Shown piece after piece: positions 8,520-17,100 of a stretch of 38,255 bases of DNA; position 1 is the first letter of the stretch; the number at the start of each line of letters is the position of its first letter. Source of the DNA: Microbacteriaceae bacterium (lineage in GTDB: Bacteria; Actinomycetota; Actinomycetes; Actinomycetales; Microbacteriaceae); NCBI GenBank assembly GCA_025463565.1, contig JAODAT010000029.1, forward strand, positions 1 through 38,255, written 5' to 3'. The notes under the pieces were generated by a model. It had not been told where the DNA came from. It made no database searches and was given only the letters and a program-made list of their open reading frames with translations. The position numbers were made by a program, and so were the translations under genes.

Positions 8520-9434
8520 CTAGCTGACGATGAAGAACTGCTCGCCGATCTCCACCCGCGTGCCGCGAGCTATCACGTAGCGCCGCTCGGGCTGGCAGCG
8601 CACGGCCTGTGCATCGGGCTCGCGAAGGATCGTACCGTTGCCCGAGTAGCGGTCCATAACCCAGAACGCCCCACCCTCCTGGCCGAACTCGAGGTGGGTC
8701 TTCGAAACGGATCGGCTCGGGTCGATCACCGCAACGACCTGGTCGAAGTACTCGCCCGGCTCCGGAACGGGATTGCGACCGATCAGCCCTGTGCCGTAGA
8801 CGGTGGAACTCTCGCCGGTGCTGAACTGCAGCACGAACCGCTCTCCGCGACGGCCGGACACGATGATGCGCGTCTTCTCAAGGTCCTCGATCTCATCGAC
8901 CGATGGCAGGGGGCGCTGGGCGACCGGCTGCCGAACGGCCGGACGCTCCACCTGCGGCTGCTGCACCGGCTGATCTTGCACAGGCTGATTTTGCGCAGGC
9001 GGCTGCACCGGTTCGGAAAGCTGCACCGGTTCGGGAAGAGTGGCGGGCTGCTGGGCCGGCAGCGGTGGGAGCCGTTCGACATCCACCGGCTGGATGATGG
9101 CCGTGTCGCGAGGCTGGCCGAAACCGCGAGCGGCAGTCTTCGACACGGCACCGCATTCGCCGCAGAAGATCTCATCCGGCGACAGCATCGCGCCGCAGTT
9201 CTCGCAGACCAGGCCGCTCGGTTCACCCCAGTGCCAGTTGCCCGGTTGCCCGGAATCCGATGACTCGGGCAGGTCGGAGCCCGGCGCCGCGGGCTGCTCC
9301 TGGCGCGTGGATGGCACAACGGTCGGCACCTGAATGCGCGGCACGCGCTTCGCGGCTTGAGTGACGGCGCGGCCGCATTCGCCGCAGAACAGGGCCCCTG
9401 CAGGCAGTTCGGTCCCGCAATATGTGCAAATCAC
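8520..9434 (-). CDS. Zinc-ribbon and FHA domain protein
   Basis: The 304-residue cytoplasmic protein starts with two zinc ribbons, CTYC...CGEC (residues 3-20) and CENC...CGEC (77-94). A low-complexity Pro/Gln/Val linker (about 105-177) follows, then an acidic stretch with DLEKTRI (about 184-190) and a C-terminal FHA domain (about 198-304). The FHA signature is GLIGRNP, RSVSKTHLEF and DRYSGNGT, the parts that form the phosphothreonine-binding loops. FHA domains read phosphothreonine written by Ser/Thr kinases such as the one in this block. The GTG at 9434 is chosen because the cysteine motif begins directly after it and a GTGAGGA ribosome site precedes it. The long upstream extension of the frame overlaps the neighbouring gene and looks non-coding. 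The spacing to the upstream gene's stop is 10 bases. Confidence 0.88.
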   Translation of the reverse strand: MICTYCGTELPAGALFCGECGRAVTQAAKRVPRIQVPTVVPSTRQEQPAAPGSDLPESSDSGQPGNWHWGEPSGLVCENCGAMLSPDEIFCGECGAVSKTAARGFGQPRDTAIIQPVDVERLPPLPAQQPATLPEPVQLSEPVQPPAQNQPVQDQPVQQPQVERPAVRQPVAQRPLPSVDEIEDLEKTRIIVSGRRGERFVLQFSTGESSTVYGTGLIGRNPVPEPGEYFDQVVAVIDPSRSVSKTHLEFGQEGGAFWVMDRYSGNGTILREPDAQAVRCQPERRYVIARGTRVEIGEQFFIVS

Positions 9435-9444
9435 CGTGCAATCC

Positions 9445-11766
9445 TCACCGCTTGAAGAGCTTCCTGACACTATAACCACCGAGTGAACGCAAGGAGACCG
9501 CGGCCTTGATCCGTTGCCATCGGGTGCTGCCCTCGTCGAGTGCCGCGACCAGTTCGCCAACCGAATGCCAGACATTGTCGGCCTCGGCCTCACCTGGCTC
9601 CCCCGGGGCGAAGATGGCCCGATCGGCGATCGAGGCGAGCACCAGCGAGCGCATCCCGCCCATCGATGCGGCCACCTCGGTGCGCGTCGCCGCGATCGGA
9701 GGCTCCAGGCCATGGTCGACCGCGGCATCCTCGTACTCGTCCCAGCCTCCGCTGATGCGCTCGATCGGGGTGGGCGCACGAGCCCGCAGCCGACGGCGCC
9801 GGAGCTTCGCAATGATGATCGCCAGGAACGGTGACAGTACGATCGCGGCACCGAGCACAACCCATCCCAGAACCTCGAGCACGGTCAGGACGATCGTCAA
9901 CCAGAGGGGCAGCACCGACGGCTGGTCCTGCTTGCTGTCGGGCGGCGACTGCACGTTGCTGGTGTCCGGTTCGGTGACCGGCGGGATCACCGGAGTCTGC
10001 GGACGCACGATCCTGGTCGGCACCTGCGGCTGTTCCTGTGGGATGGGCCGAATGGGCGGCGTCGGGTCGATCGTCACCCAGCCGTGCTCGGCGGTGTCGA
10101 CCTCGATCCAGGCAGACGCCTCGTCTCCGGTGATCCGTGTCGTTCCGGAGGGGTCGACGTTCGTCGGTGCGAAACCGAACACGACCCTGGCGGGGAACCC
10201 GAGCTGGCGGGCCATCAGCGCAGCGGTGACCGCGTACTGCTCCTGGTCGCCGATCATGCGCTGGTCGGTGAGTAGCTGGGTGATCCTGTCCGCGGCGTGC
10301 CCGGAGCGGCTCGCCGGCTGCGTTGACGAGACCCCGTGACTCACATAACCGTTCTTCTTCATCGCGGCGATCATCGCGACCAGCTGTTTGCCGGCGCCGG
10401 TGGTTCCTTTGGTCCAGCCGTCGAGCGTCGAAGACAGCTGTTCGGGCAGCACGCCGATCGGAGGCACGGTGGCGGACCCGGGTTTCAGTGAGGCCAGCTG
10501 GCTGGCCGTCGGCTGCATCGGCTGCACCGCGTCGATCGTGTAGCGGTCGCCAGGGGCGAGAGGGCTGAGCACTGCGGCGGTGCCGCTGACGTTGTTGTAG
10601 TAGAACTGGTCGCGCAGGCTCGAGCCGTCGCCACCGGCGAACTGGATGCTCTCGAACTTGCCGATGGTCGGAACCCAGACGCCGCTGTAGTCGCCGACGG
10701 TTACGCCGATCGAGACCTGCGTGCCCGACACAGCCTTCTGGTCGAAGGTGTACGGAACCCGGGTGAACGAGCCGGATGCGCTCGAGATGGCGTCGCTGCC
10801 GACCGAGTAGACGATTCCGTCGTAAGTGTCCAGGGTGGCGATGCGAATGCGGCCGCCTTTCGGCAGCCCCGTCACCGAGAGCACGGTGGCGTTCGCCGTC
10901 GCGGACTCTTCGTAGTGCCGGAAGCCGCTCAGCGGGCTCGCATAATCACGCGGATCGAAGGGTTGCTGGATGGCGGTGCGGAGAACCGTGCGCTGCCCGG
11001 TGGGCGGAAGGGCCGAGGTCGCCACGACGGCTGCACCCCCGGCGATCGCCATGATGACGGCCGCGCTGAGCAGCGTTCGGACACCGACGAAAACGTTGTC
11101 CGGTGCCGTTTCGAGCGGACGGCCGTTGGCGTCGAGCGCCTGCGACGACAGGCGCCGGATGGACTCGCGCCGCCGGAACCAGCGCCACCAGACCAGCCAG
11201 AGCAGAACCGCGGCCAGCAGGCCGAGCGAACTGGGAATCGGGAGGGTGGCGAAGCCCGGCCCGAACAGTATCGCGACGAGGAAGAGCACGATCGGAGCGA
11301 ACACGCCGATCTCACCCCAGCGGGCGCGCAAAGCGACCGTGAGACCCGCGGTGACCGTGCCGAATACCAGGATGAGCGCTGGGACCAGAAGCGCCTGGTA
11401 GCTGCCTACCGGGAGCGTGATGGTGAGCAGCTGCTTCCAGCTGAGTGCGGTGGCGCTGAGCAGCTCGAGAAATCCCTGGCCGGAGGGAAGCACGGTAAAC
11501 AGGGCGCGAGAGGGGATGGCGAGCGGCACACCGATCGCGAGGTAGGTGGCGATGCCCGCGACAAGGGTGACGAGCGCCGTCCAGCGAAATCGCGCGGCGA
11601 TGATCGCGAGCGCGGATCCGGCGATCGTGGCGACCGCCACCAGGACCACCAGCTGGATGCTGCGATAGGTCGGCCAGAGCGCGGTCGACGCGATCGCGGT
11701 GGACAGCCAGAGGAGGGCGGTGTTGGTGGCGACGAAGCCGAAAGTGAGCGGCCGACGCGGTCTCAT
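9445..11766 (-). CDS. Membrane protein with transglutaminase-like fold (TgpA/DUF3488 type), catalytic residues lost
   Basis: The 773-residue protein has about six to seven N-terminal membrane helices (to about residue 250), a large outer region, a transglutaminase-like core (about 480-570), a further helix near 620-650 and a cytoplasmic tail. This is the architecture of TgpA/DUF3488 proteins found beside MoxR and DUF58 genes. In active members the core reads G-x-C-E-x-(F/Y)-A, then D-A-H-A-W, then W-x-x-x-D-P-T-P. Here the first motif is GDQEQYA, with Q508 for Cys. The second is EASAW, with S551 for His. Only the Asp (D567 in WVTIDPTP) remains. The protein is therefore probably not an active transglutaminase or protease. 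The start shares ATGA with the DUF58 stop. Confidence 0.88.
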   Translation of the reverse strand: MRPRRPLTFGFVATNTALLWLSTAIASTALWPTYRSIQLVVLVAVATIAGSALAIIAARFRWTALVTLVAGIATYLAIGVPLAIPSRALFTVLPSGQGFLELLSATALSWKQLLTITLPVGSYQALLVPALILVFGTVTAGLTVALRARWGEIGVFAPIVLFLVAILFGPGFATLPIPSSLGLLAAVLLWLVWWRWFRRRESIRRLSSQALDANGRPLETAPDNVFVGVRTLLSAAVIMAIAGGAAVVATSALPPTGQRTVLRTAIQQPFDPRDYASPLSGFRHYEESATANATVLSVTGLPKGGRIRIATLDTYDGIVYSVGSDAISSASGSFTRVPYTFDQKAVSGTQVSIGVTVGDYSGVWVPTIGKFESIQFAGGDGSSLRDQFYYNNVSGTAAVLSPLAPGDRYTIDAVQPMQPTASQLASLKPGSATVPPIGVLPEQLSSTLDGWTKGTTGAGKQLVAMIAAMKKNGYVSHGVSSTQPASRSGHAADRITQLLTDQRMIGDQEQYAVTAALMARQLGFPARVVFGFAPTNVDPSGTTRITGDEASAWIEVDTAEHGWVTIDPTPPIRPIPQEQPQVPTRIVRPQTPVIPPVTEPDTSNVQSPPDSKQDQPSVLPLWLTIVLTVLEVLGWVVLGAAIVLSPFLAIIIAKLRRRRLRARAPTPIERISGGWDEYEDAAVDHGLEPPIAATRTEVAASMGGMRSLVLASIADRAIFAPGEPGEAEADNVWHSVGELVAALDEGSTRWQRIKAAVSLRSLGGYSVRKLFKR

Positions 11767-13172
11767 GCCGCCGCCGATCGGGCGAGCGACTTCTGGAGGT
11801 CTTCGAGATAGCCGATGGTGAGTACACTCAGCCCCGCCACCCGGCGGAGGCCCGGTACCGTCTCGGGGTCGCAGACCACGGCGACGACCTCGACCCCGGC
11901 GGGGAACTTGGTCGACGCCGCGCGAAGGTCGGTGGGGGTGGCCAGGGACCCGCAGACCAGAAAGGCCACCGAGATTCCGGTGATGTCATCTGCCGTCACT
12001 CGCGCGACATCCCTGATTCCGATCGCCGACGCACTGTGCTCGACGATCGCGAGGTCGTCGAGCAGGCGGGTGCGGGTGAGGGTGTTGAGCTGCTGCACGG
12101 CCAGCACCTTCTGCTTCGCGAACTCCGGTGTGCGCTCGCTGACCACCACAGAGACCGTGCGGGCATCACGGATCGCTCGCGCCCCAAGCGATCCGGCGAC
12201 GCTGACCGCCATCTCGAACTCCTCATCGGTGGCGTAGTCGGCCGTGGACAGGCTGAGAGCGATGACGAGGTGGCTGCGCCTGGTCTCCTCGAACTGGCGC
12301 ACCATGTATGTTCCGGTCTTCGCCGTGCTCTTCCAATGGATGTAGCGGCGCTCGTCCCCCGGTGTGTACTCGCGCAGGGCGTGGAACGAGACATCGCTAT
12401 TGGACAGGTCCCGAGTCGGGTTGCCCTCGAGGTCTCGGATGAAGCCGGTGCTCGTGGAGGGGATGCTGATGGTGCGCGGATGAATGAACAGCTCAGCAGT
12501 ATCGGTCCAGACCAGCTCGCGTCGCACCAGCCCCATCGGGTCGGCGCGGACCGTGCGCACAGGGCCGACCTTCAGTACGCCGCGCTTGATCGTCGGAACA
12601 ACGAACTCGTGACGGAAGTTCGCGCCGCCCGCGAGGCTCGGCAGCGCGATCTCCGCGAGACCCGGCCCGACCGGGATTTCCGCTTTCACGCCGAGGAAAC
12701 GTCGGCGCGTGCGGTTCTGCACGACGATCTGCCCCGTGGCGCGTTCACCGACCACCACACGGCTGTGCGGCACCGTGAGAACCACCTCGAAGGCGCTGCG
12801 ACCGATGAGGTAGAGCGCGGCGATGACGATCAGCACCACCCCCGCCCACGCAACGACGACCAGCTCAGTCCAGCCCAGTCCGTATCCGAAGCCGAACGCG
12901 AGCGGCACCGCGACGAGCATCACCCAACCGAGCGGCGTGATGACCGCCGAAATGCGGGCGAGCCAGATGCCGAGGACGGCGGCCACCGAGCGTGCTGCGC
13001 GCACGATCGTGATGATCGCATCGGCGAGTACACCCGTGCGGTTGCCGACGATCCGTGTGCGGGCATTCGTGATGCCGTCAGTCGTGGCCGTCGAGCCGAG
13101 GTCGAAGCGCGACGAAGTGGCCGTTCTCGTGCGAGAGGACGACCTGGAGCCTGACGTTTCCCGGTTCGTCAC
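11763..13172 (-). CDS. DUF58 domain protein
   Basis: The 469-residue protein has two membrane helices (about 78-122) followed by a DUF58 region. The family signature is clear: REYTPGDERRYIHWKSTAK at about 267-285, then VRQFEE. DUF58 proteins carry a von Willebrand A-like fold and are almost always encoded next to a MoxR ATPase and a membrane transglutaminase-type protein. The trio is thought to act in chaperone-like assembly or cell-envelope processes. The first 60 residues are Ser/Thr/Arg-rich and look disordered. Both ends are translationally coupled: GTGA shared with moxR upstream (13169-13172) and ATGA shared with the transglutaminase-fold gene downstream (11763-11766). Confidence 0.92.
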   Translation of the reverse strand: MTNRETSGSRSSSRTRTATSSRFDLGSTATTDGITNARTRIVGNRTGVLADAIITIVRAARSVAAVLGIWLARISAVITPLGWVMLVAVPLAFGFGYGLGWTELVVVAWAGVVLIVIAALYLIGRSAFEVVLTVPHSRVVVGERATGQIVVQNRTRRRFLGVKAEIPVGPGLAEIALPSLAGGANFRHEFVVPTIKRGVLKVGPVRTVRADPMGLVRRELVWTDTAELFIHPRTISIPSTSTGFIRDLEGNPTRDLSNSDVSFHALREYTPGDERRYIHWKSTAKTGTYMVRQFEETRRSHLVIALSLSTADYATDEEFEMAVSVAGSLGARAIRDARTVSVVVSERTPEFAKQKVLAVQQLNTLTRTRLLDDLAIVEHSASAIGIRDVARVTADDITGISVAFLVCGSLATPTDLRAASTKFPAGVEVVAVVCDPETVPGLRRVAGLSVLTIGYLEDLQKSLARSAAA

Positions 13173-14140
13173 ACCGCTTGCCGCTCGCTGGGCGGCGGGG
13201 TCTCGATCAGCAGCTGGCTCATGATGCTCGAGGTTGTCACACCGTCGAATTCGGCCTCGGGATCGAGCACGAGGCGATGGGCCAGAACGGGCTCAGCCAG
13301 CACCTTCACGTCGTCCGGCACCACATAGTGGCGTCCGTTGGCGGCGGCGAGGGTTTTCGCCGTGCGGATGAGAGCGAGAGCACCACGCACGCTGGCTCCG
13401 AGGCGTACCTCGGTCGCAGTCCGGGTGGACTCGACCAGTCGGGAGACATAGTCGTTGATCGACGGGTCCACGTGCACGGTGCGAGCGAGCCTGCCCATCT
13501 CGACGATGACTTCGTCGGTCGCGATGGCGGGCACGATCGTCTCGTGGGCCTTGGTACCTGCCCCCTCGAGGATACGCACGGTCGATGCGTGATCGGGGTA
13601 TCCGATCGACGACTTCATGATGAAACGATCGAGCTGCGCTTCCGGCAGGCGATACGTTCCGGCCTGCTCGATCGGGTTCTGGGTGGCGATCACCATGAAG
13701 GGCGACGCGACGGGGTGAGTGATGCCGTCCACGGTGACGGTGCCCTCCTCCATCACCTCGAGAAGTGCGGCCTGGGTCTTCGGGCTGGCGCGGTTTATCT
13801 CGTCGGCGAGCACGATGTTGGCGAACACCGGCCCGGTGTGGAACTCGAACTCGCCCGCGCCCTGATCGTAGATGCTCACACCGGTGATGTCGCCGGGCAG
13901 CAGGTCTGGCGTGAACTGGATGCGGTTGGTCGTGCCTTTGACGCTCTGCGCCATGGCGCGCGCCAGCGACGTCTTGCCCGTGCCCGGGAAGTCCTCGAGA
14001 AGCAGATGCCCTTCGCTCAACAGCGCGGTGAACGACAACCTGACCACGAAGGTCTTGCCGAGCAGCACCTGGTCGACGTTCGCCACCAGGCGGTTGAAGA
14101 TGTCGGAGAACCACGTGGCCTGCTCCTGGGTCATCGTCAT
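13169..14140 (-). CDS. MoxR-family AAA+ ATPase
   Basis: The 323-residue AAA+ protein has Walker A at LLLEDFPGTGKTSLA (K56), Walker B at IVLADEINRASPKTQAALLEVMEE (D113, E114) and a sensor region in IATQNPIEQAGTYRLPEAQLDRF. These are standard MoxR features. MoxR proteins are believed to work as chaperones that mature or remodel partner complexes, usually with DUF58/VWA partners such as the gene directly downstream. The ATG at 14140 is preceded by a strong GAGGAG ribosome site at good spacing. It follows the giant Ig/FN3 gene by 57 bases. Confidence 0.95.
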   Translation of the reverse strand: MTMTQEQATWFSDIFNRLVANVDQVLLGKTFVVRLSFTALLSEGHLLLEDFPGTGKTSLARAMAQSVKGTTNRIQFTPDLLPGDITGVSIYDQGAGEFEFHTGPVFANIVLADEINRASPKTQAALLEVMEEGTVTVDGITHPVASPFMVIATQNPIEQAGTYRLPEAQLDRFIMKSSIGYPDHASTVRILEGAGTKAHETIVPAIATDEVIVEMGRLARTVHVDPSINDYVSRLVESTRTATEVRLGASVRGALALIRTAKTLAAANGRHYVVPDDVKVLAEPVLAHRLVLDPEAEFDGVTTSSIMSQLLIETPPPSERQAV

Positions 14141-14197
14141 CTGTTCTTCTCCTCATTCATCATGGGTGTCTGTGCGCATTCGTGGGTGGGGCATCGC

Positions 14198-17100
14198 CTA
14201 CTGCAATGAGCCATTCTCGTCGTAAGTCGCGGCATAGGTCGTCCCCCCGTTCGCGGTCACTCTGATCACGAGGGCCGGGTTTATCGTGAGTGGCTGGACG
14301 GTGCAGGACCCGCCGGGGGTCGAGGTGTCCGCGGTGCTGAAGCTGAAGCCACCGTCGCAGCTGTACTGCACGGCCGAATAGCCCGCGAAGCCGAGGGGCC
14401 AGCTGAGCCAGCTGTATGTTCCCTGGTTGGCCGGCACCGGATCGGTGTTCGGAGTGAACTGCACGCCGGTGACCTGCGGATCGACGGGCGTGACGCCGAG
14501 TGAAATCGGCGCCGAGTACGACAACTGGCATACGCCGTTGTGACACGCCCGCAACTGGGCGTGGTCGGCGCTGTTGCCGTACTGCGTGCCGTCGCCGACC
14601 AGCAGGTCGCCCAGCGAGATCGGTCCGTGTTCTACCCCGTCGTCGAGCATGTAGTAGAAGGTGTAGTCGCTCGTGAATGTGGCGCTCCCGGAGCTGGCGG
14701 CATCCAGCGTCGCATCCCACAGCGAACCGTGGTTGCTCGGCCCGCCGAAGCTGGCAGCGTCGATCACGCCCGGCGGAGTCTGCGCCTGCACCGCCGTGCT
14801 GGTGCTGCAGCCCTGGCTGTTGCGAGCGTAGACGACGACCGAATAGTCGGAGTCATTCGACAACCCGCCGAATGTGGCCGTGGTGTCCGCCGTGAAGCCG
14901 GATGTCGGGCACGCCGGCTGCGGATCGGTCGAGAGGTAGTGGAGCGCGACATAGCCGTCGATGGCGCGCCCGTTGTCACTGAACACCCCATCCCAGCTGG
15001 CGCTGATCGTGGTGTTCGAGACCGAGACGGACGGTGTGCCGGACTGGATCGGCGGTCCCGCGGGGATGCCGCTGGTGTCTTCCTCGTTCCAGGCGGCCAC
15101 TGCAGGCAAGGCCTGGTTGTGAGCGCTGATGGAGACGCTCACCGCCACGCCGTTCGACAGCCCATTGACGTCGACAGAGCAGGTCGAGCCGCAGCTGCTC
15201 GCGTCGACCTGTGTGTTAACTCCGCCGGCCGAGACGTAGTAGGTCTGCACCGCGCTACCACCGGATGGGTCGGGCACCGCATTCCAGGTGATGCGCAGCC
15301 CGCCATCGAGCGGTGCCGCAGATGCGCCGGTCGGGGCATCCGGGATGATGTCCGACCAGGCTGTCGCACCCCCGCCGAAACCGACCGGCGTCGAGGTGCC
15401 GAGTGCGTTCTGGGCGATGACCCGAACGCGGATGGCGTTGGCCTGCCCGTTTCCCGGTGTGGTGATCGAGCACACGGTGGCCGCACAGTTCGTGGTCGAG
15501 AGCAGGCTCGACAGGCTCGGGTCGTACATCATCACGCTGTATCCGGTGATCGGGGAGTTGTTGTCCGAACCGGGAGTCCAGCGCAGCGTGAGCGACCGGT
15601 CCCCGAAACCGGTCACGGCGACACCCGACACCGGGTCGGGTTTGTCTTGTACCGAGATCGTCACCGTTCCCCAGACGTAGCGATCCGGGTCGTTCGTGGC
15701 GTCGGCGACCTCGTATTGGAGGCTCGTGTTGCCCGGGACCGCCGATGGGTCGACGCTCACCGTGAGGTGCGAATTATCGGCGCTCGGTGACACCGACACC
15801 CCGGCAGGCAGCGAGTTTCCGTCGAGCCCGCGGATCGCGATCACGGTCAGCGGTTGGCCCGGGAACGGGTTGGTGGCCTGGTCATTGGCCAGCACGTCGA
15901 CGCTCGCGGTCTGTCCGCGCTGCACAGTCACGGTATCCGGGGCGGGACTGGCCAGTGGCCGGCTCGAGGCGACGACGTCGAGCTCGATCCGTCCGGCGAG
16001 ACCGGTAGCCAGGGCGTCGGAAACGGAGAGCTGGATGGAGGTTGTGCTGTTCTTCTCGGCGTCCGAGTCTGCCTGCAGCATCAGGGTCTGGCCGGTCAGC
16101 GTGTAGCTGAACCCGGTCGGCAAGGCGCCGATCACGGTGTAGTTGAGCTCGCCGACGTCTTTCGGATATGGGTAGTTCGTGAGTCTGGTCAGGTCGACAC
16201 TGCGCGACGAGCCCGGTTCGAAGTCGATCACGCCTCCGACGAAGGCGGGTGGCTGGTTCTGCCGCGGTGTCACCTTGATCGGCAGCACGAGGGTGGCCAC
16301 ATGCCCGTTCGGATCGCTGGCGGACGTGCCGTCGGTCACCTCGAACGAAATGGATGCCGGCCCGAAATACTTGTCAGCGGACGTGAACTTCAGCGTGTGG
16401 TCGTTCACCACGAGCGGGTCGCCGTTGGAGTGCGTGGCCTGCACCTTCGTCGTGTCGGTGAGCTGCACGTTCTTACCGCCGATCGCGATGACGTATTTGT
16501 CCAGGTCGATCGTGAGTTCGGACTCGCTGGCCACAGTGAGCGGCGGCGCCTTGCGGTTCAGCTGGGGCAGCGCGTCGTCGAGCCCCGGAACCCAGACGAA
16601 CGCGTACGACACGATCTTCGGGTCGTCGGGGTTCGCCACCGCGAACGGGATGATCTGGCTCTTCGCCTCGACTCGCACGGAGATGCGCTTGTTGGCCGTC
16701 ACCGTCGCGCTCTGCGTGTAGCCGGGCAGCAACGACACCTTCAGCCCGCTGACCGGACCGTCGGCGAAGAACACGTTCCGCAGCACGTTGACGTTGATCT
16801 GGGTCTGGCCGAGAACATCCGTCAGCGTGAGAACCGTGTCGGTCACCTGCGGATACGCGCGCGGCGCGTTGGGGTCGACGTCCACCGAGATGAAGGCCGA
16901 ACTGCGGCCGCCGAAGGTGTTCTCGATCGTGTACACGAGCCCGTACCGGCCGGGTGTCTTCGGCGGGGTCACCTTCACGATGTCTCCGGAGATGACCGCC
17001 TTGATCGTCTTGCTGTTCGGCTCGACTTTCACCACTTTCAGGGTGCCGCCATCGGGGTCGGAGTCGTTGGCGAGCACCTGCACGGAGACCGTCGCCCCCG

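Noticed and set aside
8940-9040. Short near-tandem repeats in the linker of the zinc-ribbon/FHA gene.
   Set aside because: They encode a low-complexity Pro/Val/Gln linker and are explained by protein composition, so they are not listed as a separate repeat element.
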